Of a stretch of 64,000 nucleotides of DNA, positions 11,895 to 24,200 are shown in pieces. Under the pieces are notes generated by a model. The model was not told where the DNA came from, made no database searches, and saw nothing but the letters and a program-made list of their open reading frames with translations. How positions within the stretch are numbered: position 1 is the first letter of the stretch; each line of letters begins with the position of its first letter. Position numbers and translations under genes: made by a program. The stretch is from Takakia lepidozioides (Eukaryota > Streptophyta > Takakiopsida > Takakiales > Takakiaceae), in contig CM060733.1 of NCBI GenBank assembly GCA_030704615.1, positions 67,518,001 to 67,582,000 on the forward strand, written 5' to 3'.

Positions 11895-13204
11895 ATCATA
11901 ATAAAAAAAGAACCATGGCCTTGAGGAGCTGATGCATTGTATGATGGAACTCCACTCCACAATTCTTTCAGTTCATCCACAAGTGTTTGCATATACACAT
12001 CCATGTCTTCGACTTGCTTTTTCCCCACTGCATCCCATGAAAAAACAATGTCATTTTCTCAATATATAATATGCGTGTGGATTTATGTTGGTAGCTTATC
12101 TCAATCCAACATGATGTGCACAAGAAAGATGCGGGCATAATTTGATGTCTACCTAAAGTAGTGAACAAAAAACAGCACAATGTATATAATTACCTAGCAT
12201 GATGGCGGACAACATGATATGACCTTTTTTCACCGCAAGGTATGGAGGGATGTTGTAATTCACCACAGTCAATGGCCGGGTGGAATGACTACATGATTGG
12301 ACAGAGAATGGGTTTACACCATCCATAGACAAGCCCAAGTGAACATGTCGTGGATCATCTTTAAAAAAACGGCCATTGTTCTTCTGTGTGCTTCCATGCT
12401 TGTGAGTCCTGAGGGCCGCACACCTTTCCCGGAGCATTTTCTAGCATCTCCAGGCCCCCCATACCATAGTCAATAAGTAAATAAATAAAAGTATAAATAG
12501 AATAATATGTGTGTGTGTCAATTCTCTCATGTATATATATATATTGTGCGTGTGCGTGTGTGAACATAGATCTATCACACATACAAAACTCGACCGAAAT
12601 TTTTTTTTCGTCTCATCTTCAAATTGATATTTTTTTCTAACACACAGAAATAAACAATACACTAGAGACAAATCTAAGGTCTTAATATACCTTGCGTGGG
12701 GCCTTTTACCCTTGAACATCATCACGGTATCTATCCATGTTGCACTTTGGACACTTGGTGGCATGCTCATGCTCTCACTAGTACAAGGTACGATCACAAG
12801 GACATGCATGAATTATTTTGTAGCCCATCCCCATAGAGTATCTTGGGCTTCAAATGGGGGGCAAGGATGTACTCCGCAATGGTCCGCATTATTGCAGACA
12901 TGCTGACATTGCTTATGCCGAAATGAATCTGCAAATTAAGCATCAACAATATAGTAGAGAGCCGACTCACTTTCGCCCCTTCGTACAAAAGAGTGTTGGC
13001 CTCCCGCTCCAAGTCACTACTTGAGTCGGGGGCATAATTCTCCGATGGAGGGGCCTCACCCAAATGATGCATCAATAAGTCCTCCATAGCCGTTACATCA
13101 TCATGGTTCATACCATGGTCAGCTTCATCATCATCATCAACGTCCACACCCATATTGTCCTCGGCATGTTCGTCCCTATCTCCCGGGTCCTCATGAAGGC
13201 TCAA
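11895..13204 (-). pseudogene. Decayed CACTA (En/Spm) Tnp2-like transposase
   Basis: Several adjoining minus-strand pieces spell out the N-terminal half of a Tnp2-type transposase. The first (12,794-13,204) has an acidic leader, then NTLLYEGAKVSRLSTILLML. Next is a CPKCNMDRYRDD zinc motif near 12,700. Then LGLSMDGVNPFS and VNYNIPPYLAVKKGHIMLSA (12,153-12,437), and finally DVYMQTLVDELKELW near 11,960. These are hallmark blocks of the family. Frameshifts and an AT-rich insertion with TG/TA microsatellites (about 12,480-12,660) break the frame, and the C-terminal half is missing. CACTA-type inverted ends were not located. Confidence 0.75.
12490..12570. repeat. Dinucleotide microsatellites (TG)n and (TA)n
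   Basis: Short TG, TA and GTGC runs lie inside the decayed CACTA transposase region. Confidence 0.7.
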
Positions 13205-14064
13205 TGGGGCCGGGACAAGGTGTTGTTCTTCGGCATGGACCTGAAATTTAATTCAATACTCTTCAGATGTATATCATAAGTCTTGAATATGACATGATTC
13301 AGAGTCACCTCGTGTAGAGTAATGTTTAATTTAGACTCAGGTTCATGAATCCAATTAACATTACAGATTCGTTCATAGGGAAAGCACACAAAACAACCCA
13401 AAAAAACAGCTATGTCACGATCAATAAATATCCCAATAAGCATTCAGTAAGCTAACACTAATGAAATAACTCATCATATTATAACTTCAATCCAATTGAA
13501 AACACTCATTCCATAGCATCTTCTTCATACTCTTGCTCATTTGAAACATGAAACATTTCTTCATTGATTTTGTAGAGTCAATCAATCAAGTCCACATAAT
13601 TGAATTCACTTCAATTCTCATAAAAGTAATTGTTTTACTTCTCTCTCCTTCACACAACATTAAATAATACAGAGCCTTCTCTCTCAGGTCTCTGGAACTA
13701 TTGTCATATCTCTCTATTGCTAAGAACTGAAAACTACGAACTAACAGCTTTGTGCTAGGGCCTCGGCACTCTCGCTCAAATGACAATGATTCAGCTGAAC
13801 CTTCCCCCTTTACACTTCCTATTCTAACCGCCATAACTACTGTAACAAACTTTATCCATCCAATACTATTTCATCCATCTAACTACTTCTATCCATCCAA
13901 TAACTACAATTTCCTCATTCGAGATATATTGATAGTATGTATTCAACATGAATGATTTACATCCAAACTAAGAGTATATGTCATTACATCCATCTAAAAC
14001 TTGATATCTATACTCAAAATAAAATAGACTATTAATCCCATTATTCTACATAGCCCCACTCCTA
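13205..14064. other. AT-rich spacer with CATCCA repeats
   Basis: No gene seen. A degenerate ATCCATC/TCCATCCAA repeat runs from about 13,850 to 13,910. Confidence 0.5.
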
Positions 14065-14072
14065 CTATGCAG
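14065..14072. repeat. 8-bp target-site duplication, left
   Basis: CTATGCAG immediately outside the left inverted repeat. The identical octamer is at 29,157-29,164, immediately outside the right one. Confidence 0.75.
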
Positions 14073-14170
14073 GAGGTTTACTATTTCATGAGCAGAAACC
14101 ATGAGCCATGAGCCGCATGAGCCGCATGAGCGGTGAGCCGAAGTCTAAGATACGCGGATTTCATGAGCGG
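14073..14170 (+). repeat. Left terminal inverted repeat and subterminal repeats
   Basis: Starts GAGGTTTACTATTTCATGAG. Its partner on the opposite strand at the right end starts GGGGGCTGCTATTTCATGAG. Four or five CATGAGC(C/G) repeats follow. Confidence 0.75.
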
Positions 14171-14916
14171 ACTCCTCCAAATTTGGAAATGCGGCAGATT
14201 AAACAAGTATTAAAATAATAGTTTTTTATTTGACCTTGCCGTTTTTGGACGTTCCAGATCATGTAATGCGGCGAAGATATGTCGTCAGTAACAAGTCCGC
14301 TCATGGTTTTTTAGATCCGCTCATGGAAATAAATGACCGTGCAACGGGAAATCCAGTATACCACTGCAAAAGGACGTCGCATACTGGCCTGTATAGAGTA
14401 TTCCGCGGTTTTACATGCCTTAACATTGGAATGAAGCTGACCCTTTTGCCGCGATTGAACCAATGGAGTCTGCACCAATACAGTCTGCAGTACTTCACAA
14501 TTATGTCTTCTTCGGGTATTCGGCGAGAAAGGTTTGCAACTGAACTGGGAAATAAGGTGCCGCATTAGGGTTCGCACGTGCGAAATTTCGGAGCGGTTTG
14601 GTGTTGGCGAAGGCCGCCTCTACCAGTACCTACGACGATACTTGGAAATGCGGCGCCGCATTTCCTTGTCGGAGGTCGAATAAGGAAAGCAAGTTTTCGG
14701 AAAGCAGAAAAACATGAACCCTCCAACATACAAAAATACATGCACGTGGAAACAAGTGAACGATATAGTAATATCTTAGTTCGAGCAAAACAGGTTACTG
14801 GTAGGCAAGACATAAGTCGGACCTTTCTGTGGCCAGACTCTGAGGTACTGGCAGCAGTACAGTTCTACTATCCGAAAAGGATGGGCATACCATTGTATTG
14901 GGACCGCAAGCCAAGC
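14171..14916. other. Left arm of the transposon, non-coding
   Basis: No convincing gene. It contains two further CCGCTCATGG repeats (about 14,297-14,325) and one perfect palindrome of the array type with GC centre near 14,645-14,665. Confidence 0.5.
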
Positions 14917-15981
14917 TCATTGGTCCCCTGGATCCATATTCAGAAGAGTGTGAACCTCCTGGGGGCTCAACCCTGGTGCATGTATGAAGTGATGAGTTGT
15001 GGAATTACAACGGAGTCTCTTTAGGTACACGTAGTACAAATGCTTGCAAGGGCAGTATGATGCCCCCTTGTTCGCCATGATCTGGAAGTCGGTGCAATTG
15101 CAGGTGGATAATTCTGAAATGGTGATGGTGTACACCTCATTGCGAACAGCTGAGCCTACCGTGGCCATCTGATACACACGCCCGAATCTTGGTGGGGGCA
15201 CTTCTGTCGAGCTCTGGATTGTACAATTCATCCGAAGTGCATTCCCCATCCTTGTCTCGTTCACTTTTGAGGGAGGTCGCCGCCTCTTCGGTTTCCCCCA
15301 ACGGTGTGTAGGATGCTTAGAGCTGTCGTGTCCCATTGTTCTTGCTCTCACAGGGGTCGGTGGTGGAGGCTGTGGAAGCGGAAATGGTTGTCTTGGGACG
15401 TCAGTGCGCTGCACCATCCGAAATCCTGCGGCGGTAAGGGCGTCGGCCTCAACCTGACTCAGATCGTAGCCTGGTTCCACTGGCCACACCGGGGGAGCCT
15501 CTGGCATTGTTTGTATGCCGTACTTGGGCTTTCCATACACGCAAGTCATAATGTCGTGCCTGCAGAACCAGAACTGGGTGGTTGTCGCCTCCGCAAACTT
15601 TGCATGGACAAATCTTCCTGTAAAAGTAGGAGCAGGGACAGCCCCATCTGGATTCCTCCTTATCATCTCTAAACAACGTTGCCGTGTATCCACACGAATT
15701 GCGGAACACCTTCCTCGAAACGACGGCTTTGTGCGAGCAATTCTCCACTGTGATGCAGACACAGTCGTCTCCACAATGGCTTGGCCATACTGCATAACAG
15801 CGGGCGGAATCTCGGCAAGGGAGCGGTGGGAATTTCTCGCACGAAATCCCCGGTTGAAGGCGACGGCGATCTGGAATTTCTTGGGCTTCCACTGCTGGAA
15901 GACACATTGTGCGGCAACATGACGGGACCTCGAGGTGTTGTCCGAATGTTCCTGTCGGATCTCCAGGAATCCTCTTCGCAC
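14917..15981 (-). CDS. SWIM zinc-finger C-terminal exon of the transposase
   Basis: The longest uninterrupted part of the transposase. A proline-rich linker (FPLPQPPPPTPVRARTMG) is followed by the SWIM motif CNCTDFQ...YCPCKHLYYVYLKRL, whose CxC...CxH residues bind zinc. SWIM domains occur at the C-terminus of MULE-type transposases and of FHY3/FAR1, which derive from them. A homologous SWIM segment lies on the other strand at 30,500-31,138, outside this element. Confidence 0.8.
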   Translation of the reverse strand: MRRGFLEIRQEHSDNTSRSRHVAAQCVFQQWKPKKFQIAVAFNRGFRARNSHRSLAEIPPAVMQYGQAIVETTVSASQWRIARTKPSFRGRCSAIRVDTRQRCLEMIRRNPDGAVPAPTFTGRFVHAKFAEATTTQFWFCRHDIMTCVYGKPKYGIQTMPEAPPVWPVEPGYDLSQVEADALTAAGFRMVQRTDVPRQPFPLPQPPPPTPVRARTMGHDSSKHPTHRWGKPKRRRPPSKVNETRMGNALRMNCTIQSSTEVPPPRFGRVYQMATVGSAVRNEVYTITISELSTCNCTDFQIMANKGASYCPCKHLYYVYLKRLRCNSTTHHFIHAPGLSPQEVHTLLNMDPGDQ

Positions 15982-18130
15982 CCGGGTTCCTCTTCAATCC
16001 TCCACCTCACAGGGCGAGTCCGGACGTCCCCCTCTAGGTGTTCACCTCTGCGGTGCAGAGGCGTCCTTTGATCTTCTCTCGCAATGTTGTCGCCCATTTC
16101 AGTGGATTCTTGGACCTCGAAGCTGTTCGTACCAACAATTCCTCCCTGTCCGGCCCAAAGCCCCATTGTTTGCCGCTCAGGAACTTGTAGTACGTGGCTT
16201 GCTGCATGATTGCTCTGTCGATGTCCTCCATTGTGGCCGTCACTATGTCCACCAGATGTGCGGCAGAAGACGCTCGCCAGGAGGAGTGGACCGATTCTGC
16301 CATATTCGTGTTCGGCATGTCCGTGTCGGAATCCAAGCACCGCTCCTAGAAGGACACAAACAATGGTGAGGGACCAATCGAAATGTCCGTAACAGAAAGA
16401 CAAATGAACGAAAATGACAGCAGCCTACCTCCCGCATGTACTGTCCGAACTGTCGATACCGAAAATGCCACCACCCCAACCAGCTGTGCAATGCTCCCAG
16501 ATTGGTTGTCTCCACTGCACCTGACGTGTTCCACCAAGCCTCATGATAGCAAACTTAACCTCCGCGTCATCAATGTGGGTGCATCCTTCCACGCCGTACA
16601 AAGGACACGGTGTTCAGCCTGGAATGAGCTAGCAACAAATTTGGTAGTGTAGTGGGATAGACTCTGCATCCAATGGAATCCAAAGATCTCTCTTTCCCCT
16701 CCATTGGAACATTGGGGTCCTCACCGTACACACGTCGCACCGCTGCCCAGTTGGCCTGAGCGTTGTCTGCCATGAATCCCCTGAAATTGGGCTCTGGCAA
16801 TCCCGCCGTTGCCATCTGCTCGTTTATGCCCTCCCACAGATGCATCTCGGACTGTGTGTCCTCCCCTTTCATCTCGCAGATTGCAATCGTCATGAGCCTC
16901 TTGGAGTGATAGTCATAAACATGCGCACCCTAGTCACCCACTGATGGTTTGTAATTCGCTTGATGTGATCAAACATCACCCAAGCATTCGACAAGTTTCC
17001 AATTGTCATGCGAGTGACCAAGTCGACTCCACTCCCAGGCCCACACGTTGACATTTGAAAATGTAACAACGATCGGATTCACTGCCTTGCCCTGGAAACT
17101 TGCTACCTTGGATGTGTAGTCATATCCAGTCATTCGTTTCACCTCCAGGATTGAGTACATGTCCGACCCCCTGCCGAACTCCTGCTTGCAAGATACGATG
17201 TGATTCTGCACATTCGGACTACAAACGTGCGAGACGGACTCCAAGAGGTCACGCATCTCCTCTTCGGTTCAAGGGCTCTCGGTCGGAACCATCTTCAGAC
17301 ATGATTTTGCCAAGAGCAATCTTGTGGGCTGCCTTCAGCTGAATCTGCTTTGGTCTGGGCTCCCGGGGCTCAATTTCACCTCCTCTTTTATGATGTCGTG
17401 TGCTTCCTACACAGCCTCAGCGATGTTGTCTTCTGCCAAGGGGTGGCAGTGGACCCCAACGTGTATGCAAGCTCTAGTCAAGTCCGGGAGGCAAATGGAT
17501 TACGTAATATTGCTTGGCTCTGCACATGGACATGCACGTCGGTGGTTCTTTGCAATGTGCACACTTGAAAGAACCCGCAGGAGCTTGGCTGAGACAATGA
17601 AGATGATGCGTTGTGCCAGTCCAATCCGTTCTGTTTCTCCGCCCTCCTTTGGAGAGAAAGTGGAAGCAGGTGGGATTGAGGCACCTCAGCTTTCCCGCAC
17701 AGAGGACATATCGTACACGAACACCATCAGCAATTTTCGTATGCTACTGGTCTTCGTCACACACCAGGGTGTCCGTCATGCTTTCGATCCATGTCTGTTA
17801 ACATCCCGGAGGCTTTGTTTGACGAAGAAACAGGTGGAAACGCGAAGATGACATTGCCATCGACTTCGGGAGGCAGAAACGTTACCTTTCTGACTGGGAA
17901 TTTGGCATAGTCGAGAGCAGCCAGCTCGGAGCGAGAACCATCGAGGTGATGTTGTCGTAGGAGCTGCACAATGGACCGGGTTGGAGTTATGCTCGTGGGC
18001 ACATGCGTAGCACCTACAGAGACGTCCATGCCGGATTTGACGACCGTGTGGAGGACATGGGGACCTCAATGCAATCATCTTCCTCGTCGGAAATCGAATG
18101 TCGAATACGTCCACACGAGAAGCTATGGAG
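14917..18130 (-). pseudogene. SWIM-domain DDE transposase (MULE-like)
   Basis: Pieces in several minus-strand frames line up as one transposase. N-terminal region (17.3-18.1 kb): LDGSRSELAALDYAKFPVRK and a Cys/His-rich CIHVGVHCHP. Core: MTGYDYTSKVASFQGKAV (about 17.1 kb), FRGFMADNAQANWAAVRRVY with the likely second catalytic Asp (about 16.8 kb), FGFHWMQSL (about 16.7 kb), and PNTNMAESVHSSW with the likely catalytic Glu (about 16.3 kb). C-terminus: a 354-codon open frame (14,917-15,981) ending in a SWIM zinc finger with CNC then CPCKH. An intron at 16,346-16,428 (GTAGGC...CTAG) joins FGQYMRE to ERCLDSDTDMP. It would cut and join the element's ends. Several frameshifts are present. Confidence 0.75.
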
Positions 18131-18899
18131 GGTCTTGACGGTCCAGGTCGGGAATGATTATCGTTGCATACCTCTCTGTTGGCAGTGGCCGCCTGTCGGT
18201 TTCCGGACTCCTTGTGGATGGTGGTGTGGGCAGCGACTGATTCGGAAAGGGAATGGGCATTCCCACAGCTCAGTAGTACAGGATGGGTGTCTGATGGGGG
18301 TACGTGCCATTCGATTCCGCAACCTCCGTCGATACTAGCACGACAATGGTCTCGTCAACCTGCCAATGAACATCCTTCCTTTCTTCTCAAATAAACTGTG
18401 CCCGGTTTGAGCTTGAATTTGGAACAAAGGTAAGTTTCAGTCACTCTGCAAAGTCCTCCCTCGTTTGGGATCCAGGCTCTCCCAAGTTGCGGAGGACAGC
18501 AAACTATAGCGTAGGAATTCGGAGCCATCGAACAACCGCACGAAGTTGGCAAGTGCGAGGTTCAGTATAGCGACAGACCAAGGCTCACAGGCACCATGCG
18601 GAGTCCATCGACGATTGGAAGTCGCACACATTGAAGTGGAAGTATTGTTTCAAGCTACATGCATGAAGGTGGGAGGTGTGATTCCATAGCCAGTAAGTAT
18701 GACAATGATGGCCGATTCGGCGACGAAATAACATCTCCTGACAGTTTCTTGAGGGTGGATCCAGCAGTATTCTCGGTGGCAGCAGGAACGTTCGCACTGA
18801 CAAGTGCCAGTACTGTTACTTAAAACGGTCAGACAACCAAGTTGTTGTGCTCATCAAGACTGGCCGCAATTGTGTTGTTTCGGAAACAATGCAACCCAT

Positions 18900-20500
18900 T
18901 CAGGTTCAGCATGCGGAAATGAGGTTTCCAGAATTCCACGTCCCGAGTGATTCTTTCGATTGCTGGTGGACGAAATACGGCGCCACATTTCCGTATTGCA
19001 TCTTGGTCATGCACCGAGCGACGGAAATGCGGCCCCGAGTTTCCGTCCGGGGAAACCTTTATACTCTCCAGAACGGAAATGCGGTAACGCATTTCCATCC
19101 AGCAAGCACGGTAGGTAAGGTGGTACGGAAATGCGGTACCGCATTTCCGTTAAGTCAGTAAAAAACCGCATTTCCGTTCTGATTGAGAATTATGAACATC
19201 GGGAACAGAAATGCGGGCAACGCATTTCCGTCACAGTCGCACCTTCCGACATACCAGAACAGAAATACGGCGCAACATTTCCGTTTTATATCGCGACGCA
19301 TGGAGCTGAGGGATAGGAATGCTGCACCACATTTCCGTCCTCACACGACATTCATACTCTCCAGAACGGAAATGCGGTAACGGAATTCCATCCAACAAGC
19401 ACGGTATATGAAGGTGGAACGGAAATGCGGTACCGCATTTCCGTTCTGATTGAGAATTATTAACAACGGGAACATAAATGTGGCACCGCATTTCGTCGAG
19501 TCGCACTTTCCGACATTCCAGAACGGAAATGCGGCGCCGCATTTCCATTTGTATCTGATGCATGGAGCCGAGTGCAATCCCGACCGCTTGGACATTCATA
19601 CTATCCAGAACGCAAATGCGGTACCGCATTTCCGTTCTGACTGAAAATCGGAAACCATCGGAACTGAAATGCGGCAGCGCATTTCCATCCGAGTGTGGAC
19701 CTCCAAACATTTCAGAACGCAATGCGGCACCGCATTTCCGTTCTGAATGAAAAAGCGTGAATGTGATGTGTGGATGAAAAATCGGAAACCATGGAATGCG
19801 GTACCGCATTTCCGTCGGAGTCGCACCTTCCGACATTCCAAAACGGAAATGCGGCGCCGCATTTCCGTTTTGTATGTGAGGCATGGAGCTGTGGAACGAA
19901 AATGGGGCACCTCATTTCCCGCAGGGTCAGACCTTAGTACTCTACAGAACGGAAATGCGGTACCGCATTTCCTCTGACTGAAAATCGTGAACAACGGGAA
20001 ACAGAAATGCGGCCACCGCATTTCCGTCCGAGTCGGCACCTTCCGACATTCTAGAACGGAAAGAGGCCCCGCCCATTTCCGTTCTGATGAAAAATCGTGA
20101 AACTCGGACGGACTGAAATGCGGTACCGCATTTCCGTCGGATTCGCAACCTTCCGACATTCAAAACGGAAATGGGTGCGCCGCATTTCCGTTTTGTAGTG
20201 AGGAGCATGGAGCTGTGGAACGGAAAATGCGGCACCGCATTTCGCCAGGTGTCCGGACCTCAATCCTCTACAGAACGGAAATGCGGTACCGATTTCCGTT
20301 CTGACTGAAAATCGTGAAGAACGGGAACAGAAAGCGGCACCGCATTTCCGTCGAGTCGCCACCTTCCGACATTCTAGAACGGAAATGCGGCGCCGCATTT
20401 CCCTTTGTATTCTCATACATGGAGCTGTGGGACGGAAATGCGGCACCGTATTTCGTTCAACAACTAAGGTATGTGAAGGGAGAATGGAAATGTCGCACTC
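18900..20500. repeat. Main palindrome array, about 30 copies
   Basis: The 20-bp palindrome GAAATGCGG-NN-CCGCATTTC recurs about every 54 bp, usually flanked by CG on both sides. The central dinucleotide is TA, GC or CA. Spacers also repeat (for example CGCACCTTCCGACATTC and GCATGGAGCTGTGGAACG). The order TA, GC, CA, TA, CA, GC seen at 19,794-20,111 recurs from 20,112, giving a higher-order unit of about 318 bp. Outer copies (18.9-19.3 kb) are more degenerate. Single-base slips are common within copies. Confidence 0.9.
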
Positions 20501-21245
20501 TATCTGACTGAAGTGGCATGAGGCGGCGCGGCCTGACCGTTGGATAATGATGTTTGTTTTTCGGACGGCAGGCGTACCCTGAACGATTCGAATTTCGTAA
20601 TGACGCAAATCCACGAGGAGACACTTTCGTCCAACCCTTTCGAACCCAAGTGGTGCATCACCGCCGTTTCATCTACTTTTGTCGTGTCTCCTCTCAGTCA
20701 CCCTCTCGCGCCCTTTCCATCTGCACTCTTTGCCCCTTTTCCCTCTCTCTGTTCTTCTTATGCTCGAACCTGAGAGGGGGGTTCGTGCACCAGACAGGAG
20801 ACCTCGTCGCAAGCTCCGAAAATTATACTTCGGACGTAGGCCAATGCCGAAGGGGAGGAAGCAGATGCGTCTACAGGAGGAGATTGCCATCTCCGAGCAG
20901 CAGGCCACTCAGGCAACCCAGCCACCAGTGAGAGCTCCATGCGATCGGGCTGCGCGCAGCTGATCGAGCACCGAACCCCCCATTTTGCTTCTGTAATTCT
21001 TAGACTGAATGCTAGGAGACTTGAATGCAGAACATGTTTGCATGCCTAACAGGAAAGGTGGACGTGCTGGAGGGATCGCAGGAATCCGAAGAGCCGCAGG
21101 AAGAGTCCGAGGAGCTAGCTGCAGCACGTACACCCACCCGATCCCCGAGCGCGGGTATTCCTGCCGGGCCTAGCCCTGTGCGATTCAAAGACGCGGCTTC
21201 GAAGGCAAGTTCAAAGCCCAGAGATCGACTCGCGTTCTTCGGTCA

Positions 21246-24200
21246 TGGAGAATCGCCAGCAGGGGTCGGGCCCTTCTCCAGCAAAGTCGAAGAAGAAGCA
21301 GCCCGTCCCTCTACTGGTTTCTGAACCGGCTCAGGCCGATTCACCCCCCCCAAACGCGAATGAAGCAGCAGGGTAAAAGACAGATTCAATTGCAGCAGAC
21401 ACCTTCACCTGCAAGGATGAGGAAGCAGAAGGCAATCAGGGCGACGGCCGAACAATCTCCCGCAAACCGCTTCCACGAGCTGAAGCTCAGTTCCTGGAGG
21501 ATTTCCCGCCTGCAGATGTTGGGGCCGACTCTGCTGCAGCGAAGGCAATGGGATCGACCGTTTCTGTCGATTTGGTACCGGAGGAGGGTGCTGCCGCTCA
21601 ACGTTCGCAGCAAGACCTCACCACCGATGAGCAAGCAGGCCCGGAGGAGGCCTCTGCAATGGCAGAATTGCCCGCAAACAGGCCCCAGAGTGCAGCTCCA
21701 GTTGAGGATGCTCCAGCTGCTCAGCCACTACCGGCACCTACAGACATGTCTCCGGAGGATTTCAAAAGTGCAGCGGATAAAATGTTGGAGGAGACACACA
21801 GTAGCATTGGCAGAGTTCTGGGCAGCAGGGTATTCCAGCGGACTCTTCGAATCCCACTCTGTCGCATGGTCTCCCTTCCCATCGTCAGGCAGGCCCTTCC
21901 CGGAGATGTGGATAAGCTCAAGTTCGCATTTCGAGAAGGGTACCGTCTGGGATCGGCAGCGTTTTACGTTTCCATTGAGAATGAGGACGGCGAAACTCGT
22001 GGACCCACTGCCGATGAATTGTCAACGTGGGATACCCACTGGCACACTCGCAACGACGAATTCGAGGCGACGCTGAAGGGTGATCCAGACTTCGGCCATA
22101 TGTCGGGTAAAATGTTCTTTGTGTGGGACGGGAATCACCGACTTCTCGCCTGGTGGGAGTACATCAAGCAGAACCATGCCAAGCACATTGGCTGGCATTA
22201 CATGGTGGAGTGTGTCATCCTCAAGGTGAAGGCGGCAGACTCCTCCCTGCTCAAGAATGCCATGGCGGACCTCAACTCGTAAGATACTCATACCCTCCCT
22301 AGCACGTTCGAAATGCGGTGCCGCATTTCGGTTTCCATTCTGGTTTGTTTCCGTGCTTCCGTGTACTGAACTGGAGAGTGTGCCTTGCAGGGTCACTGAG
22401 AATGCGTACGTGCATACCCACATGGCACATATGCTGTACAGGGTGAGGAAAACTGGTCTCACTGATCCGCAGATGTTTGCGGAAAATGCTGGAGCCCGAG
22501 CTCATTCAGAAAGCCGTTGCAAAAACAGACCGGACATGGTATCGTCTCACTATGGATGGAATGGTGGAGGTGATATACGAAGTAAGTCGTCCTCCAATTT
22601 CCCTCTGCTCATCCTTCCCCAATTTCCAGTAATCTTTCCACATGAATCGAATGTAACGCTTCTGCATGTTTTTGTTGGCAGTCAAACATCAAGCTGGATT
22701 TGGCCCATGCCAAACGCTTCTTCATGGAAAGTGAGGGGCAGGTCAAAACGTTGCAGTCATTGACTGAGCACTTGAAGGAAGCCGGTGTCAAGTCCAGAAC
22801 CAAATACAAGTCAAAGCTTGTGAAGCTGGTGGCAATTGCAGATCCGGCACTTGGAAAGGACTTCATCCCCGAGATTGCAAAACACTATTCTCGGGCCATG
22901 CAGCCGACCATGCAATTGGAGAAACTGCATCACCTCTCAACGGCATGTGTGAGGCGAAGAGAAGGTGAGGTTTCAATGCACTGAAGTTCCTTCCTAGCAA
23001 TAGCCACTCTTTCCAGCTCCTGACATTGGATCGGAAATGGCAGACACGGTGGCTGTCGATCTGGAATGCATCCGAGAGCATAAGGACAATGTGGTCTTTT
23101 CCACTCGAAGTTTCCGACCCTGCAGTGGATGTGTGGCTCAACCGCATGACTTGGTGGTTCCAGGTAATTCAAGGTACTTCCCCATTTGCTTTTCTGAAAT
23201 GAATTCCCTGAACTGCTACGTGACAATGCATTTGGGAATCGCAGGTAATGTCGAATGCGAAGGAGCAAGTCGTAATGCACACAAATTCGTTCGGCTTGTA
23301 CGTCAAATGGGATGGAACACAGACATTGGAAGACTACGTGACACGTTTCAGATGTGCGTACAAGGACAACCTTTTCGCCAGAGAGCTACAGACAGCAAGA
23401 AGGAGCGTGGAGTTTACACATCAGGAGGGAGCGGGGAAAGCTGCAATGCGAATTGTTTACAGGTGAAGCACAGCTGCCCTTGTATGCGAAGCCTGGTTAC
23501 GAGGTTTGTCTCGGAAATGCGGCACCGCATTCGCATTTTATGTTTTCGGTGGCACTCTGCGAGTAGGTTGGTCTCAACTTTGCTCACGCATGCTGACTGC
23601 CTTGCAGGTATATGAAATACGTGCTCCTTCAGACAGGGGCCCTGGCTCAAGAGCCCCCGTTCTTCATGGCTTGGACCGTGGCGGGCCCAAGCTGTGTCTA
23701 CACACCCGAGATGCAGAAACAATGGCATCCCGCGCATCTCGTTGGATGCCCGTGGTACCTGGACATGTCTGGCGGTATTGTTGACGAGTCTGAGAAATCT
23801 GCACGCCTTGGCAGAAGAGAAGAAGGAAAGACGTGTCCCTGCTGGGCCAAAGTCGGCAAAGGAATCTGCTGCTCTGGAAGAATCCAGAAAGGCAGCTGAG
23901 ATGGCACAAAAGACGGTGGATGCAGCTGTGCAGGCCCAAGAAGGGGTCGAAGAAGAGGACTCGCCAGCAAGGAGCAGCTGTTGTGACACCCGCCAAAACG
24001 AAGAAGCAGAAACAGCCTGTTCAGGAAGAGGGTGAGGAAGAGGACTCCGATGGAGACTTTGCAACCAGCCCACCCCCCCAAACGCAGGCTGCCTCCCCTG
24101 TGCCCACCGTTGTCACGAGAGGCACGAGAACTGGCTCGGCAAAGAAGGCACTCTTCAACCCCCCAGGGGGGCACCCTTTCGAGCCGGTGGAAATGAAGAG

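Noticed and set aside
15304-16403. Overlapping plus- and minus-strand frames across the SWIM transposase
   Set aside because: Only one minus-strand frame carries the SWIM finger and catalytic blocks; the others are shadows in GC-rich sequence.
18900-20500. CRISPR array
   Set aside because: Regular repeats with spacers, but the repeats are perfect palindromes, spacers themselves repeat, no cas genes exist and the context is eukaryotic.
19231-20614. Long minus-strand frames such as 19,231-19,884 and 20,051-20,614
   Set aside because: They translate the palindrome array (repeated MRYRISV/CGTAFPF-type strings) and arise from its period, not from coding selection.
20554-21324. Upstream exons of the ParB-methyltransferase gene
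   Set aside because: Frames exist (20,679-20,963 and 21,025-21,324) with charged composition, but no splice pair joins them in phase to the exon at 21,246; left unannotated.
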